Shown here in pieces: positions 28,472 to 38,181 of a stretch of 64,000 bases of DNA. Every line of letters begins with the position of its first letter. The stretch's first letter is position 1. The notes below the pieces were generated by a model. The model was given only the letters and a program-made list of their open reading frames with translations. It did not search any database and was not told the origin of the DNA. Made by a program: the position numbers and the translations under genes. Origin of the DNA: Billgrantia montanilacus (GTDB lineage: Bacteria; Pseudomonadota; Gammaproteobacteria; Pseudomonadales; Halomonadaceae); assembly GCF_003336675.1 (NCBI RefSeq), contig NZ_QPII01000019.1, forward strand, positions 25,449 through 89,448, given 5' to 3'.

Positions 28472-29691
28472 GCCGAGTCGTTCCTTATGGCGATCTGTCG
28501 AGTTGCACTTTGATCGTGGATGGCATTTACGAAAGCGCCCTCGACTGCCAGCTGTCGGGCGAACGGATCAACAAGCTGCTACCTGGCTCTGGCAACATGG
28601 GGGAGGGCCGGATAGCGGGGCGTGGCCAGGACAGAAATTGGGTGGTGCTGTACACCAAAGAGCATGACCTCGACTGTCCCGACACCCTTGACCCGAGCAC
28701 GGGCCTCTTTACATATTACGGAGACAACAAGCGGCCTGGGCGTGAGCTACATGATACGCAGATGGGTGGCAACGCTTTGTTGCGGCATGCTTTCGATCGT
28801 GTACACGCCGACCAGCATCCGCGCGTTGGCGTTCCACCCTTCTTCGTGTTTCGCAAGCATCCCACCGAGCACGGAGCACGCTCGGTGCAGTTCCGGGGCT
28901 TGGCCGTGCCGGGCTTTCCTGGCTTGTCAGCCACCGAGGATCTCTTGGGTATATGGAAGTCGGCCGAGGGGCAGCGTTTCCAGAACTACCGCGCTCACTT
29001 CACCATCCTAGACGTGCCGGTGGTGGAAGGTCTTTGGCTCGACGACCTCGCAGCCGGCGGTTCAATGACGGAGCATGCACCACACGCGTGGCGGGAGTGG
29101 CTGACGAAGGGCCACTACCTGCCTCTCACCGCCGAGCCCACCACGACCATCCGATCGGTTGCCCAGCAGACGGTCGACTCCAAGCTAGAGGCAGACATCC
29201 TCGCGGCTGTCTGGGGCCACTTCAATGCCACCCCACACGCCTTCGAAGCATTCGCCGCTCGCATCTATCAGATGACCGACACGCGCGTCGTCGTCGACGA
29301 GATCACCCGGGGTGTGGTGGATGGTGGTCGTGATGCAGTGGGACGCTACTCCCTGGGCTTGATGTCCGACCCGGTCCACGCCGAGTTCTCACTGGAGGCG
29401 AAGTGCTACCGCCTATCCGTCGTTGGCGAGGGTTCGCCCGTCACGGTGGGCGTGAAGGACGTCGCTCGTCTCATCTCGCGCATTCGTCACAGGCAGTTCG
29501 GTGTGCTGGTCACCACGTCGGTGGTGTCGAAGCAGGCCTATGAGGAGGTCCGTGAAGACCGGCATCCCATCATTTTTATCTCGGGCCGGGACATCGCCGA
29601 GATACTGATCAAGAAGGGATACAATTCGAGAAGCAGAGTCGAGTCTTTGTTGAACAACGAATTCGGAAACTCAGGGGGAAAGGATGGCTGA
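28468..29691 (+). CDS. AspBHI/Mrr-like modification-dependent restriction endonuclease within DISARM
   Basis: A 407-residue protein. The N-terminal region (about 1-200; LFTYYGDNKRPGRELHD, FRGLAVPGFPGLS, RFQNYRAHFTILDVP) resembles the SRA-like sensor of AspBHI/MspJI-type enzymes. The C-terminal domain is Mrr-like PD-(D/E)xK, with GGVVDGGRDA (Asp285 and Asp289) and EAKC (Glu310-x-Lys312). Such enzymes cut DNA containing modified cytosine. The gene is coupled to drmMI (4 bp) and drmA (8 bp), so it is part of the operon rather than a chance neighbour. It is not one of the five core class 1 DISARM genes. Confidence 0.75.
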   Translation: MSRVVPYGDLSSCTLIVDGIYESALDCQLSGERINKLLPGSGNMGEGRIAGRGQDRNWVVLYTKEHDLDCPDTLDPSTGLFTYYGDNKRPGRELHDTQMGGNALLRHAFDRVHADQHPRVGVPPFFVFRKHPTEHGARSVQFRGLAVPGFPGLSATEDLLGIWKSAEGQRFQNYRAHFTILDVPVVEGLWLDDLAAGGSMTEHAPHAWREWLTKGHYLPLTAEPTTTIRSVAQQTVDSKLEADILAAVWGHFNATPHAFEAFAARIYQMTDTRVVVDEITRGVVDGGRDAVGRYSLGLMSDPVHAEFSLEAKCYRLSVVGEGSPVTVGVKDVARLISRIRHRQFGVLVTTSVVSKQAYEEVREDRHPIIFISGRDIAEILIKKGYNSRSRVESLLNNEFGNSGGKDG

Positions 29692-32600
29692 GATGATGGA
29701 AGGTCGAAATCCCAACGCATGGATGGCTGTCGACCAGGGTGCCGTCACCGATCCGAGGCTGTCACCATTCACGCTGCGAGTCACAACCAGTGGAAAGCTA
29801 CTCAAGGGAGTCCGTGATGGCGACTGGCTGCTCATCGTCGATCGAGACGGCCATGTCACCCGTGTCGGCTGTGTGCTCAAGGCGCGCTGGGAGGCGGATG
29901 CCACGACGTACTACCTGGACCGCGTGAAGCCCATTGAGCAGCCTGCGTCACTCGCCACCCTGGGCCTGCCGCCCTGTGCAGGCAGCATCGGTCGCCTCGA
30001 ATGGACCAAGTTCGCAGAGGCCGTCTCGAAGGGGCTGGGGTTCTCACTGGCGTCAGTACCGCTCGTCGACCCCGAGCGTGCTGAGCACAAACCCCATGCG
30101 CATGCGTACATCCGTGAGCTGTTGCAGTTGGCGGTCGTCGACGACCTTCTCGGCCCGGCTGGTGGACCGGAAGAACTCATCAAGGACATGAGCGTCCAGG
30201 ATCGTTACCTTGTCGGCAAACTCGCCCCTCGAAAGCCTGTGGATGGTGATACCACAACGGTCGAACCGGCGGCAGGGATGGCTGAGGACGATCAGCCGGA
30301 TGAACCTCAGGATGCCTCGCTCCACCAGCCGGGGCAGGACTTCAGCAAGGTCACCGGGCGAGTCGATGCCGACGAGGATGCCCTCGACGAGATCGACACC
30401 ACCGACAACCAGTCGCTGGTCCCCTCGAGCATCGGGATGACGTTTTGCGTGGCACCAGACGTCGACAGCGTCGAGGTGACCGCCAGCTGGGGTCGCTACG
30501 AGAAACTCCCCGGGAAGGAACACGACTTCACCCGCACCAGGAAGAACAAGGAAACTGGGGAAGAAGAGCATATCAAGATCAAGGTATGGAAACGGATTCC
30601 CTGTGGCGGCTCCGTTTGTCTACCTCTCGAGGATGGCTCCATCGCTCCCAAGGCTCCCAGCCCCAGTGACGAGCTGGTTCGTCTCCAAGGGACGATTCGA
30701 ACCAATGGCAAGGGGGAGCGCTTGGTCACCCTCTTCCTGGTGAACGGGCAGGAGGAGCCAGAACAGAACAAGGATGCCGCCTGGGTGTTCCAGCCACAGG
30801 TTCGCGTCACGGCAACGGAACAAGCCGGCGACAAGGCGATCTTTCATCGTCGCCCCGGCAGTGATTCCGTCGACGATGAGGAGCGCGAACGCCTGGCCTT
30901 GGTCTATCGGCGCAAGCTCGAGTTTGCCGTCGGTCACGGGGTGTCGATTCATGCCACGACTTCCGAGACGTTGCCGACATTAGCGACCGAGGTCCGCACT
31001 CAGGTCATGCCTCACTACGAGATCCCCGTAACGGAGACACCGGGCTTGTCTTCAGATGACCGCCCGGCGCAACGGCATATGATCGAGCGTGGCTGGTTGG
31101 ACATGAAGGAGCTGGCGGCGATGGAGGTCGAAGAGCTGCGAGAGGCTCTGACCACCCTCACCGAGGACTATGCCGCCTGGATCGGGGAGCAGGAGAACAG
31201 GATCGGTGGCGAGATCACCGAGCACGAGGAGGCGGCAAAGAGCATCCTCGGCGACTGCCGATCCATCCTCACCCGGCTTCGCGAGGGGGTGTCGACCCTG
31301 GTGGATGACCCAAAGGCGCTACAGGCGTTTCGTTTCGCCAACCACTCGATGGCGGATCAACGTATTCGCAGCATCTACTCACTCGAGAAGCGGCGCGGTG
31401 CCGATCCGTCACTCGAGTCTCTAAGCGCAGAAAGAAAGAATTTTTCGTGGCGCCCCTTCCAGCTTGCCTTCCTACTGCTCTCGATTCCATCTCTTGCGAA
31501 TCCACACCATCACGACAGGACCCATCCCGTCGAGGCGCATGCCGACCTGCTTTGGTTTCCCACCGGGGGCGGTAAGACCGAGGCCTATTTGGGTGTCGCC
31601 GCCTTCGCCATGGGGATACGTCGTCTGATGGGTATGCAAGGTGGCCTGGATGGTTCCCGTGGGCTCACCGTCATCATGCGCTACACCCTTCGCCTGCTCA
31701 CGCTGCAGCAGTTCCAGCGTGCCACTGCATTGATCTGCGCCATGGAGGTTATACGCCGCAGTGAGTCGGCCGTTTGGGGTGAGGAGCCCTTCACCATCGG
31801 CCTGTGGGTCGGCAACAAAGTGAGCCCGGGTACCACGGCCAAGGCACACGAAGCCATCGAGGCGATGCGCAACGACGATCGGAACACCTCGAGCCTGGCA
31901 TCGCCGGCGCAGCTGACCGGCTGTCCGTGGTGTGGCTCGGAGATAGATCCCCGCAGAAACATCAAGGTCGACAAGACTGCATTGCGCACGACGCTCTATT
32001 GCAGCGATCCCTACGGTCACTGCGAGTTCTCCGAAGGCCAGTCGTCGCGTCTCGCGCATCCTGGGCTGCCCGTCGAGGTGGTCGACCAAGAAATCTACCA
32101 TCGTCCGCCCAGCATGATGATAGCGACGGTCGACAAATTTGCGCAGATGGCTTGGCGGCCTGAGGTCCGGACCCTCTTTGGGAGAGTCAATCAGGAGTGT
32201 GAACGCCATGGTCTTCTCTGGCCAGGTCAGGACGACTGCAATAGCAGTCATCGCAAACAAGGGATGCACCCATCTGCCAAGGTGAAAAAAATACCCGCGA
32301 TCCGCCCCCCGGATCTGATCATCCAAGACGAATTCCACCTGATCAGTGGGCCGTTGGGTACGATGGTCGGCCTCTACGAGACGGCCGTTGACGAACTCTG
32401 CAGTTGGCACGATGGAGACACCAAGATCCGCCCCAAGATAGTCGCCTCCACGGCGACGGTGCGAAAGGCAGCCGATCAGGTGCGCAATGTCTTCATGCGG
32501 CGACTCGCCGTCTTCCCGCCTTCCGGATTGGACGTCGAGGACAACTATTTCTCCGTCCAGCGCTCGACAGAAGGGATCTCCGGACGACGTTACCTGGGCA

Positions 32601-33721
32601 TCTGTGCACCGGGCAGCTCTCGGCCCGCGGTCCTGATTCGTACCTATACGGCCTTCCTGACGGCGGCCCAGGCCCTGTTCGACCACTTCGGCAAGGCCGC
32701 GGATCCTTATATGACGCTGGTTGGCTACTTCAATTCACTTCGCGAGCTCGGTGGCATGAAGCGCTTGGCGGAGGACGACGTCAACACACGCTGTTACCGA
32801 GTCGCAATGAGCCTGGTCGAACGCCCGGGGTTGGCACAGCGTCGTAAGATCGATGTGGTGGAGCTCACCTCGCGAGTACGCAACGTAGACATCCCCAAGT
32901 ACCTCGATCAGATGGAGATCGGCTTCCAGGGCCGCTACGACGACCAGGAGAAAAAATGGATCGTCGACTATGGCGACCGTGATCAGCGTGCGCTCGACGT
33001 GGTGCTGGCGACGAACATGCTTTCCGTCGGTGTCGACGTCAATCGAATCGGGCTGATGGTCGTCAATGGCCAGCCCAAGGGAACGGCCGAGTACATCCAG
33101 GCCACTTCACGGGTGGGGCGTGCCTTCCCAGGCCTGGTGGCCAGTGTACTCACCTGGTCGAAACCCCGAGATCTATCGCATTACGAGACCTACGAGCATT
33201 ACCACGCAACCTTCTACCAGCACGTGGAGGCCCAGTCGGTCACCCCGTTCTCGCCACGAGCGATGGATCGTGGACTGACCGGTACCTTCGTCAGCCTACT
33301 TCGCAACGAATATGAGTCATTCGGCGCCAACGAGGGCGCTGATCAATTGGACCGTCCCGACCGTGACGTAGTACAGGACGTCATCGGTCGGATCGTGGAT
33401 CGAGCGGCGAACGTCACCGAGTCCAAGGAGAAGCGGCAGTGGGCGATGGATCAGCTCAAGTCACGAGCCGATGATTGGGCCAAAGAAGCGAGCTTGGGTG
33501 GTCGCACGCTTGTGTATCAAAAGATGAGCAAGTCGTCGGACACTTCCGTCGCCTTGCTCAAGAAACCTGGTAGTGATCCATGGTCGAAATGGACGGTGCC
33601 GATGTCGATGCGTGAAGTGGAGACCGGGGTGGGCATCGTCATGGACGACGCCTGGATGCGTGATGCGCCCGACTGGCAGGCGCGGCCTGCGGCATCAGCT
33701 GAAGAGGGAGAAGAGTCATGA
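29684..33721 (+). CDS. drmA: DISARM DrmA, helicase
   Basis: A 1345-residue helicase of the DISARM core. Walker A FPTGGGKTE is at about residues 625-633, a zinc-binding pair (CPWCGSEID and a later LYCSDPYGHC) lies at about 745-785, the DEFH box (LIIQDEFH) at about 879-885, and motifs V/VI (ATNMLSVGVDVNRIG, QATSRVGRAFPG) at about 1105-1150. DrmA and DrmB form the DISARM core that engages incoming DNA. Both junctions overlap by a few bases. The N-terminal 450 residues are acidic with no family motif that I recognise. Confidence 0.93.
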   Translation: MAEMMEGRNPNAWMAVDQGAVTDPRLSPFTLRVTTSGKLLKGVRDGDWLLIVDRDGHVTRVGCVLKARWEADATTYYLDRVKPIEQPASLATLGLPPCAGSIGRLEWTKFAEAVSKGLGFSLASVPLVDPERAEHKPHAHAYIRELLQLAVVDDLLGPAGGPEELIKDMSVQDRYLVGKLAPRKPVDGDTTTVEPAAGMAEDDQPDEPQDASLHQPGQDFSKVTGRVDADEDALDEIDTTDNQSLVPSSIGMTFCVAPDVDSVEVTASWGRYEKLPGKEHDFTRTRKNKETGEEEHIKIKVWKRIPCGGSVCLPLEDGSIAPKAPSPSDELVRLQGTIRTNGKGERLVTLFLVNGQEEPEQNKDAAWVFQPQVRVTATEQAGDKAIFHRRPGSDSVDDEERERLALVYRRKLEFAVGHGVSIHATTSETLPTLATEVRTQVMPHYEIPVTETPGLSSDDRPAQRHMIERGWLDMKELAAMEVEELREALTTLTEDYAAWIGEQENRIGGEITEHEEAAKSILGDCRSILTRLREGVSTLVDDPKALQAFRFANHSMADQRIRSIYSLEKRRGADPSLESLSAERKNFSWRPFQLAFLLLSIPSLANPHHHDRTHPVEAHADLLWFPTGGGKTEAYLGVAAFAMGIRRLMGMQGGLDGSRGLTVIMRYTLRLLTLQQFQRATALICAMEVIRRSESAVWGEEPFTIGLWVGNKVSPGTTAKAHEAIEAMRNDDRNTSSLASPAQLTGCPWCGSEIDPRRNIKVDKTALRTTLYCSDPYGHCEFSEGQSSRLAHPGLPVEVVDQEIYHRPPSMMIATVDKFAQMAWRPEVRTLFGRVNQECERHGLLWPGQDDCNSSHRKQGMHPSAKVKKIPAIRPPDLIIQDEFHLISGPLGTMVGLYETAVDELCSWHDGDTKIRPKIVASTATVRKAADQVRNVFMRRLAVFPPSGLDVEDNYFSVQRSTEGISGRRYLGICAPGSSRPAVLIRTYTAFLTAAQALFDHFGKAADPYMTLVGYFNSLRELGGMKRLAEDDVNTRCYRVAMSLVERPGLAQRRKIDVVELTSRVRNVDIPKYLDQMEIGFQGRYDDQEKKWIVDYGDRDQRALDVVLATNMLSVGVDVNRIGLMVVNGQPKGTAEYIQATSRVGRAFPGLVASVLTWSKPRDLSHYETYEHYHATFYQHVEAQSVTPFSPRAMDRGLTGTFVSLLRNEYESFGANEGADQLDRPDRDVVQDVIGRIVDRAANVTESKEKRQWAMDQLKSRADDWAKEASLGGRTLVYQKMSKSSDTSVALLKKPGSDPWSKWTVPMSMREVETGVGIVMDDAWMRDAPDWQARPAASAEEGEES

Positions 33722-35559
33722 GCAGGACGCGAATCGGAGAGATCCGCCCCAGTCAGTTGCTGTGGTCTTATGGCCCGGGTGCCTTGATCGACCTGCCCAA
33801 CATGTCCGTCGTCACGATGACCTCCGAGCATTGGGACGAGCCCAGGTGCCGAACCATTCAAGAGGCACGCCTCCTGGCGAACGTCAGGCGAGTGCTGGGT
33901 CCTCAGGTCGAGTCCCTGCGCATGCCACCGATCAACGAGGAGGAGGTAAAGGACAACACCTCTGCCGAAGCGCTGATCGGTGTCCCAGTGAAGCCTTTTC
34001 CCCGCTGGTTGAGATGCGTGAAATGCGGTCTTCTCTCTCCCGTCGAAGCGGGCCTATTCGAACTGAAGGATCGCTTCAGGATCGAGAGGGCACGTTTCGT
34101 ACACAAAGGGTGTAAAGGCTCAGATGGCACCAAGAAGACCTCCGATGCCGACGCCGTACCAGCGCGTTTCCTGATCGCCTGTAAGTCTGGACACCTGGAC
34201 GACTTTCCTTGGCACTGGTTCGTCCACCGTGGTCAGGACAACTGCAAAGGGAGCCTGCGTTTCTATGAGAACGGGGCCTCCTTGCAGACGGAGAACTTGT
34301 GGGTGAAGTGCGACGAGTGTGGAGCCGCACGTAACATGGCCCACGCTTTCGGCAAGGCCAGTAAGGAGAACCTCCCGGGCTGTCGAGGTCGACATCCGCA
34401 TCTCACGCGCTTCGAGGAGTGTGATCAGGAGCCTCGCACGGTTCTGCTCGGGGCCACCAACGGGTGGTTTCCCGCGACCCTCTCCGTGCTGGCGATTCCC
34501 CCCAAGTCTTCGACCCCCTTGAGCCAGTTAATCCAAGACGGATGGGATGATTTTTCAGATGTTGATTCAGAGCCGGAGTTGAAAGGCCTTATAAAAGGGT
34601 TCAAGAGGTCTGGCCAGCTGCCAGGTATCGAGGCGTATGAAATCGGTGAGATATGGGAAGCAATCCAGGCACATCAGGGGGGAGGCGACCAGGTCTACGA
34701 TCGTGACATCAAGACACCCGAATGGGAGGTGCTCACCGCCGATGAGCCACCCAACGACTACCCGAGCTTCAAGAGCAAGGTCGTCCCCGCCCCGAATCAG
34801 TTCAGGGATGAGATAAAACGAGTGGTACTCCTGGAGCGTCTCAAGGAGGTCAATGCACTGATCGGCTTCACGCGGATCGAGTCGCCGGAAGAAGGGGCGG
34901 GAGAAGACTCGGTGAAGCGCGCACCGCTGACCTCGCGAGCGCCTGAGTGGGTGCCGGCGACCGAGGTTCACGGTGAAGGTGTCTTCATCCAATTCAACCT
35001 CGACCATCTGGAGGACTGGCACGGTCGAAAGTTTGTCAAGGCTCTGGACGACAGACTTCGAGTGGCCCATCGCGCCTGGAGAAGAAAGCGGAAACTGGAT
35101 CCCGACGAGGGATATCCAGGAATCCGTTATTCCATGCTCCACACTCTGGCCCATGCTCTGATCCGAGAGATGGCGCTGGAGTGTGGCTACAATGCAGCGA
35201 GCATCCGCGAGCGCATTTACGCTGATGTCGAAGGCGAACAGAACCAAGCGGGTGTGTTGATATACACCGCAGCGGCGGACTCGGATGGCACCCTTGGAGG
35301 GCTCGTCGAGCTTGGAAAGCCGGAAAACCTGGAGAGGTTGATGACTCAGGCGCTGGATAGGGCGGGCGTGTGTTCATCCGATCCATTGTGTGCAGAGCAT
35401 GACCCCACGAAGGACCAGTCTCTGCACGGTGCCTCCTGTCATGCGTGCTCGTTCGTCGCCGAGACCTCCTGTGAAGCCGGCAACCGGTATCTGGATCGTG
35501 CCTTACTGATCCCCACGTTGGAGACACGCGATGCCGCGTTCTTCTGGTGGGAAGGGTGA
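33718..35559 (+). CDS. drmB: DISARM DrmB, DUF1998 protein
   Basis: A 613-residue partner of DrmA. Early Cys pairs (CVKCGLLSP near residue 101 and VKCDECGAARN near 198) look like zinc ribbons. The C-terminal DUF1998 domain has HTLAHALIREMALECGY, YTAAADSDGTLGGLVELG and a Cys-rich end (CHACSFVAETSCEAGN). DrmB forms a complex with DrmA and is needed for DISARM activity. A modest drop in GC is seen around 34530-34650. It overlaps drmA by 4 bp. Confidence 0.92.
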   Translation: MSRTRIGEIRPSQLLWSYGPGALIDLPNMSVVTMTSEHWDEPRCRTIQEARLLANVRRVLGPQVESLRMPPINEEEVKDNTSAEALIGVPVKPFPRWLRCVKCGLLSPVEAGLFELKDRFRIERARFVHKGCKGSDGTKKTSDADAVPARFLIACKSGHLDDFPWHWFVHRGQDNCKGSLRFYENGASLQTENLWVKCDECGAARNMAHAFGKASKENLPGCRGRHPHLTRFEECDQEPRTVLLGATNGWFPATLSVLAIPPKSSTPLSQLIQDGWDDFSDVDSEPELKGLIKGFKRSGQLPGIEAYEIGEIWEAIQAHQGGGDQVYDRDIKTPEWEVLTADEPPNDYPSFKSKVVPAPNQFRDEIKRVVLLERLKEVNALIGFTRIESPEEGAGEDSVKRAPLTSRAPEWVPATEVHGEGVFIQFNLDHLEDWHGRKFVKALDDRLRVAHRAWRRKRKLDPDEGYPGIRYSMLHTLAHALIREMALECGYNAASIRERIYADVEGEQNQAGVLIYTAAADSDGTLGGLVELGKPENLERLMTQALDRAGVCSSDPLCAEHDPTKDQSLHGASCHACSFVAETSCEAGNRYLDRALLIPTLETRDAAFFWWEG

Positions 35560-35564
35560 ACGAG

Positions 35565-36311
35565 ATGCACCGATGCGTGGTCGAGTTCGCCACGACTGTC
35601 TCCAAGGGGGCCTTGCGCAGTGTCGTCGATGCGTTGATCGAGCTCGGCGAGATCAATGAAATCGTGCTGCAGCATCGTGTGACTCACTACCACTCGAAGG
35701 AGCTGCTTCGGCGGCTCCTTCGAGAGGCGGCGGTTCATCACATATCAGCTCCTCGCCTTGCGGGGATGCTCGAAGGGGCATCCTGTGTCGTCGAGTATTA
35801 TCAGGAGCTGAGTCCCGAGCTGGTTTGGACGGGGCCAGTGCCCGCGGGTACTGCCACACGGCAGACTGAGCAGGTCATGCTGGAGGTGATTCGAGGGGCC
35901 CGAAAGCGCCTCTTCCTGACTAGTTTCGTCGCTTACAAGGTCGATCGCATCGTCATCGCGCTGAATGAGGCTGCCGATCGCGGGGTCGACGTCAAGATTC
36001 TGCTGGAGTCGTCCGAAGACAAAGGCGGGAACCTCTCGATGGACTCGGTCTCACTGATGAGAGGAGTCCTCCCCAGAGCGCGCTTCTACGCCTGGCAGAT
36101 CAGACCTGAAGAGTTCACTGGCGGCAGTGTCCATGCCAAGGTTGCCGTGGCTGACGATCGCCTCGCCTTCATCACCAGCGCCAATCTGACCGGCTATGCC
36201 ATGGAGAGAAACATGGAGGCTGGCGTATTGTTGAGAGGCGGCGAGCATCCCAGGAAGCTGGCAGATTACCTGGAATCGATGGTGAGTACCGGAGTGGTCG
36301 AAGAATTATGA
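35565..36311 (+). CDS. drmC: DISARM DrmC, phospholipase D-like protein
   Basis: About 248 residues. A single PLD motif, VHAKVAVADDRLAFITSANL (H-x-K-x4-D), lies near the C-terminus, typical of PLD-family nucleases that work as dimers. DrmC is the fifth class 1 DISARM gene and is reported to be dispensable in some systems. The ATG at 35565 has GGAAGG 9 bases upstream; a GTG at 35556 would overlap the drmB stop as GTGA and is also possible. It ends the operon; the next gene is separated by about 120 AT-rich bases. Confidence 0.88.
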   Translation: MHRCVVEFATTVSKGALRSVVDALIELGEINEIVLQHRVTHYHSKELLRRLLREAAVHHISAPRLAGMLEGASCVVEYYQELSPELVWTGPVPAGTATRQTEQVMLEVIRGARKRLFLTSFVAYKVDRIVIALNEAADRGVDVKILLESSEDKGGNLSMDSVSLMRGVLPRARFYAWQIRPEEFTGGSVHAKVAVADDRLAFITSANLTGYAMERNMEAGVLLRGGEHPRKLADYLESMVSTGVVEEL

Positions 36312-36430
36312 CTGAACAGGAAAAAGCAATCTTAATATAACCTGATTTTTTATACAAAGACATACGTCCGGGGGAATGTGCTGAGTGGTTTGGATTCTTG
36401 GCTAAGTATAAATTCATCCATTAAGTCAAT

Positions 36431-37537
36431 GTGAGCTTGTATATGAAAATGCTGTGGGAGCTTCCAGAAGATATTCAGAAATTGATTGTTGAAGGCAATC
36501 TTTGCAAGCATGGTGATTTAATTGGTGAAATGTCTACGCCTCATTCCATGATTTATACCTTCAAGGGAAACGATATCAACTATGTCGTTGCAAAAGGTAT
36601 CAAAATTGAAGAATCCATGTCTTTGGTTGATAAGCACAATTTTTTTTCACAAGCTTTGTATGAAGTGAATAATGCTTATGTGGTTTGCCATCATCCATCC
36701 ATACAGAGATTTTTTGATGTTGATGTGATTTCAGGCGTTCCCTTTTTATTGTCTAGGAAGCGTGACACTACATTGAGAGATTTCATATGTGAAGGGCCTG
36801 TTTCTGAGCCTGAGGCCTTGTCGATTTCTATTCAGATCGTACATGCTTTGAGTTACTGTGCAAAAAAAGGGCTGTTGTGTCACCAAGATCTCAAGCCTGA
36901 AAATGTTTTTTTGGACTATATTTCTAAGCATTTTGATGCGGGTGATGGCTACCCAATAAAAATGAGATCATTTGTCGCCGACTTCGAGCTAGCCAATGCC
37001 TATTTGGTTCTTCGTCGCCCTTATGGCAGTAGACCGTATATGGCTCCAGAGCAATATGTGAAATCTCTAGAAGAAGGCTCTCCTGATTTTTCAAAGGTAG
37101 ACGTTTTTGCAGTTGGGGTGATTCTTTTTGAAATGCTGACCGGAGGTATACACCCATTGGGTGAAGAAACGATACTGATATGGCCTGAGCCCAGTGAGGG
37201 AAAGAGTCCTCAATGGCGAAGAGAAACACCCTGGAAAAAATGGCTGAAGAGGGGAGCAAAGATTGAGTGCGAATCAGACAATGTCTCACATGATGCGTAT
37301 GAAATCATCAGATCCTGTTTACAAGTCGATTTCTCGAATAGGTTTACAAAAGAACAGCTTGAGGCCAGGCTGCTCGAACGTTTGAGCCTCATAGATAAAG
37401 TTGCTTACGATACGATAGTAGCTCTTCTTGATGACTTGGATCGTATTGCAGATGAAAGCGAGTCGGGAGGGTGGCCTTACTACACTGATCGGGTTGAGAT
37501 GCTCAACAAAGCCTTTCCGGATTATCCAGCTAGGTGA
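36431..37537 (+). CDS. Serine/threonine protein kinase-like protein
   Basis: A 368-residue protein with a full kinase fold: a Lys in YVVAKGIKIEE for VAIK, catalytic loop HQDLKPENV (HRD changed to HQD), FVADFELANA (DFG changed to DFE), RPYMAPEQY (APE) and DVFAVGVILFEMLTGG. Loss of the DFG glycine may alter activity; the catalytic Asp and metal-binding Asp and Asn are present. The gene is AT-rich and lies directly after DISARM on the same strand, so it may be an added regulator or an independent kinase-type defence gene. The start may be GTG 36431 or ATG 36443; no strong ribosome site is visible. Confidence 0.8.
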   Translation: MSLYMKMLWELPEDIQKLIVEGNLCKHGDLIGEMSTPHSMIYTFKGNDINYVVAKGIKIEESMSLVDKHNFFSQALYEVNNAYVVCHHPSIQRFFDVDVISGVPFLLSRKRDTTLRDFICEGPVSEPEALSISIQIVHALSYCAKKGLLCHQDLKPENVFLDYISKHFDAGDGYPIKMRSFVADFELANAYLVLRRPYGSRPYMAPEQYVKSLEEGSPDFSKVDVFAVGVILFEMLTGGIHPLGEETILIWPEPSEGKSPQWRRETPWKKWLKRGAKIECESDNVSHDAYEIIRSCLQVDFSNRFTKEQLEARLLERLSLIDKVAYDTIVALLDDLDRIADESESGGWPYYTDRVEMLNKAFPDYPAR

Positions 37538-37692
37538 TGTTAGCCCCCAGCTCAATCAGACTCCACCGGCTCGGCAGGCCAGTCATCGTCGTGGCTTCGT
37601 CAGGTCTTCGTGGCACCGTGCCAGCCGCCATGATGTCAGTCTCCGCCACATTGCTAAACTGATTACGTCACCTGCATTCGGGAGGGTGTTCG

Positions 37693-38178
37693 ATGGGAGG
37701 CTTGCGTCGCGCGCAGACGTATCAGGCATGGCGTCTCAGGAGAGACGGCTACGACTTCGATCGGATTGGCGAAACACTGGGCATGAGTCCCACAACGGCC
37801 AGGAGCCTGGTGTCCCGCTGTTAGGCACGGCTTGCACAGCCGCCGGTCTGGCATCAGGGGCTATCGGTGGAGGTGGTCAATCGCCTGCGTCGGAACGGCA
37901 CCGACTCGATGGAAAGTTTCAAGCTGGCGTGGACCCAGGGTGGCTTGCAGCAGAGCCGATTCCCGGACATCGGGCCTGCCACCATCAGGCAGCTTCGCAT
38001 CTGGTTGAGGTCCCCGCTGGCACGCAAGGCGTTCAAGGAGTGCAGCACGCCGATCGTGGTCAATCTGTCGCCGGAGGCACTCGATGCCCTGAGTAGCCTT
38101 GAAGATTCAATGCATGAGGATCGCAGCGAGATCATCAATCAGTTGATCGTGGCGGCTAATGCGCTACGGGAACCCTGA
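37693..38178 (+). pseudogene. DNA-binding-like gene interrupted by an in-frame amber codon
   Basis: From ATG 37693, with GGGAGGG 7 bases upstream, the frame reads an HTH-like segment (DGYDFDRIGETLGMSPTTAR), hits TAG at 37822-37824, then continues in the same frame without another stop to 38178. The downstream part has ribbon-helix-helix character near its end (VNLSPEALDALSSLEDSM). The uninterrupted frame would give about 161 residues. Either this is a nonsense-mutated regulator, or two short products, or a read-through gene. No family is recognised. The stop lies 3 bases before the next start. Confidence 0.55.
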
Positions 38179-38181
38179 CCC

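Noticed and set aside
31472..32686. Long antisense open frame within drmA
   Set aside because: It overlaps conserved helicase motifs on the plus strand and has no ribosome site or family features.
18913..36311. Class 2 DISARM because a cytosine methylase is present
   Set aside because: The operon has drmD and drmMI in class 1 order and no drmE is seen; the cytosine methylase is on the other strand and associated with vsr.
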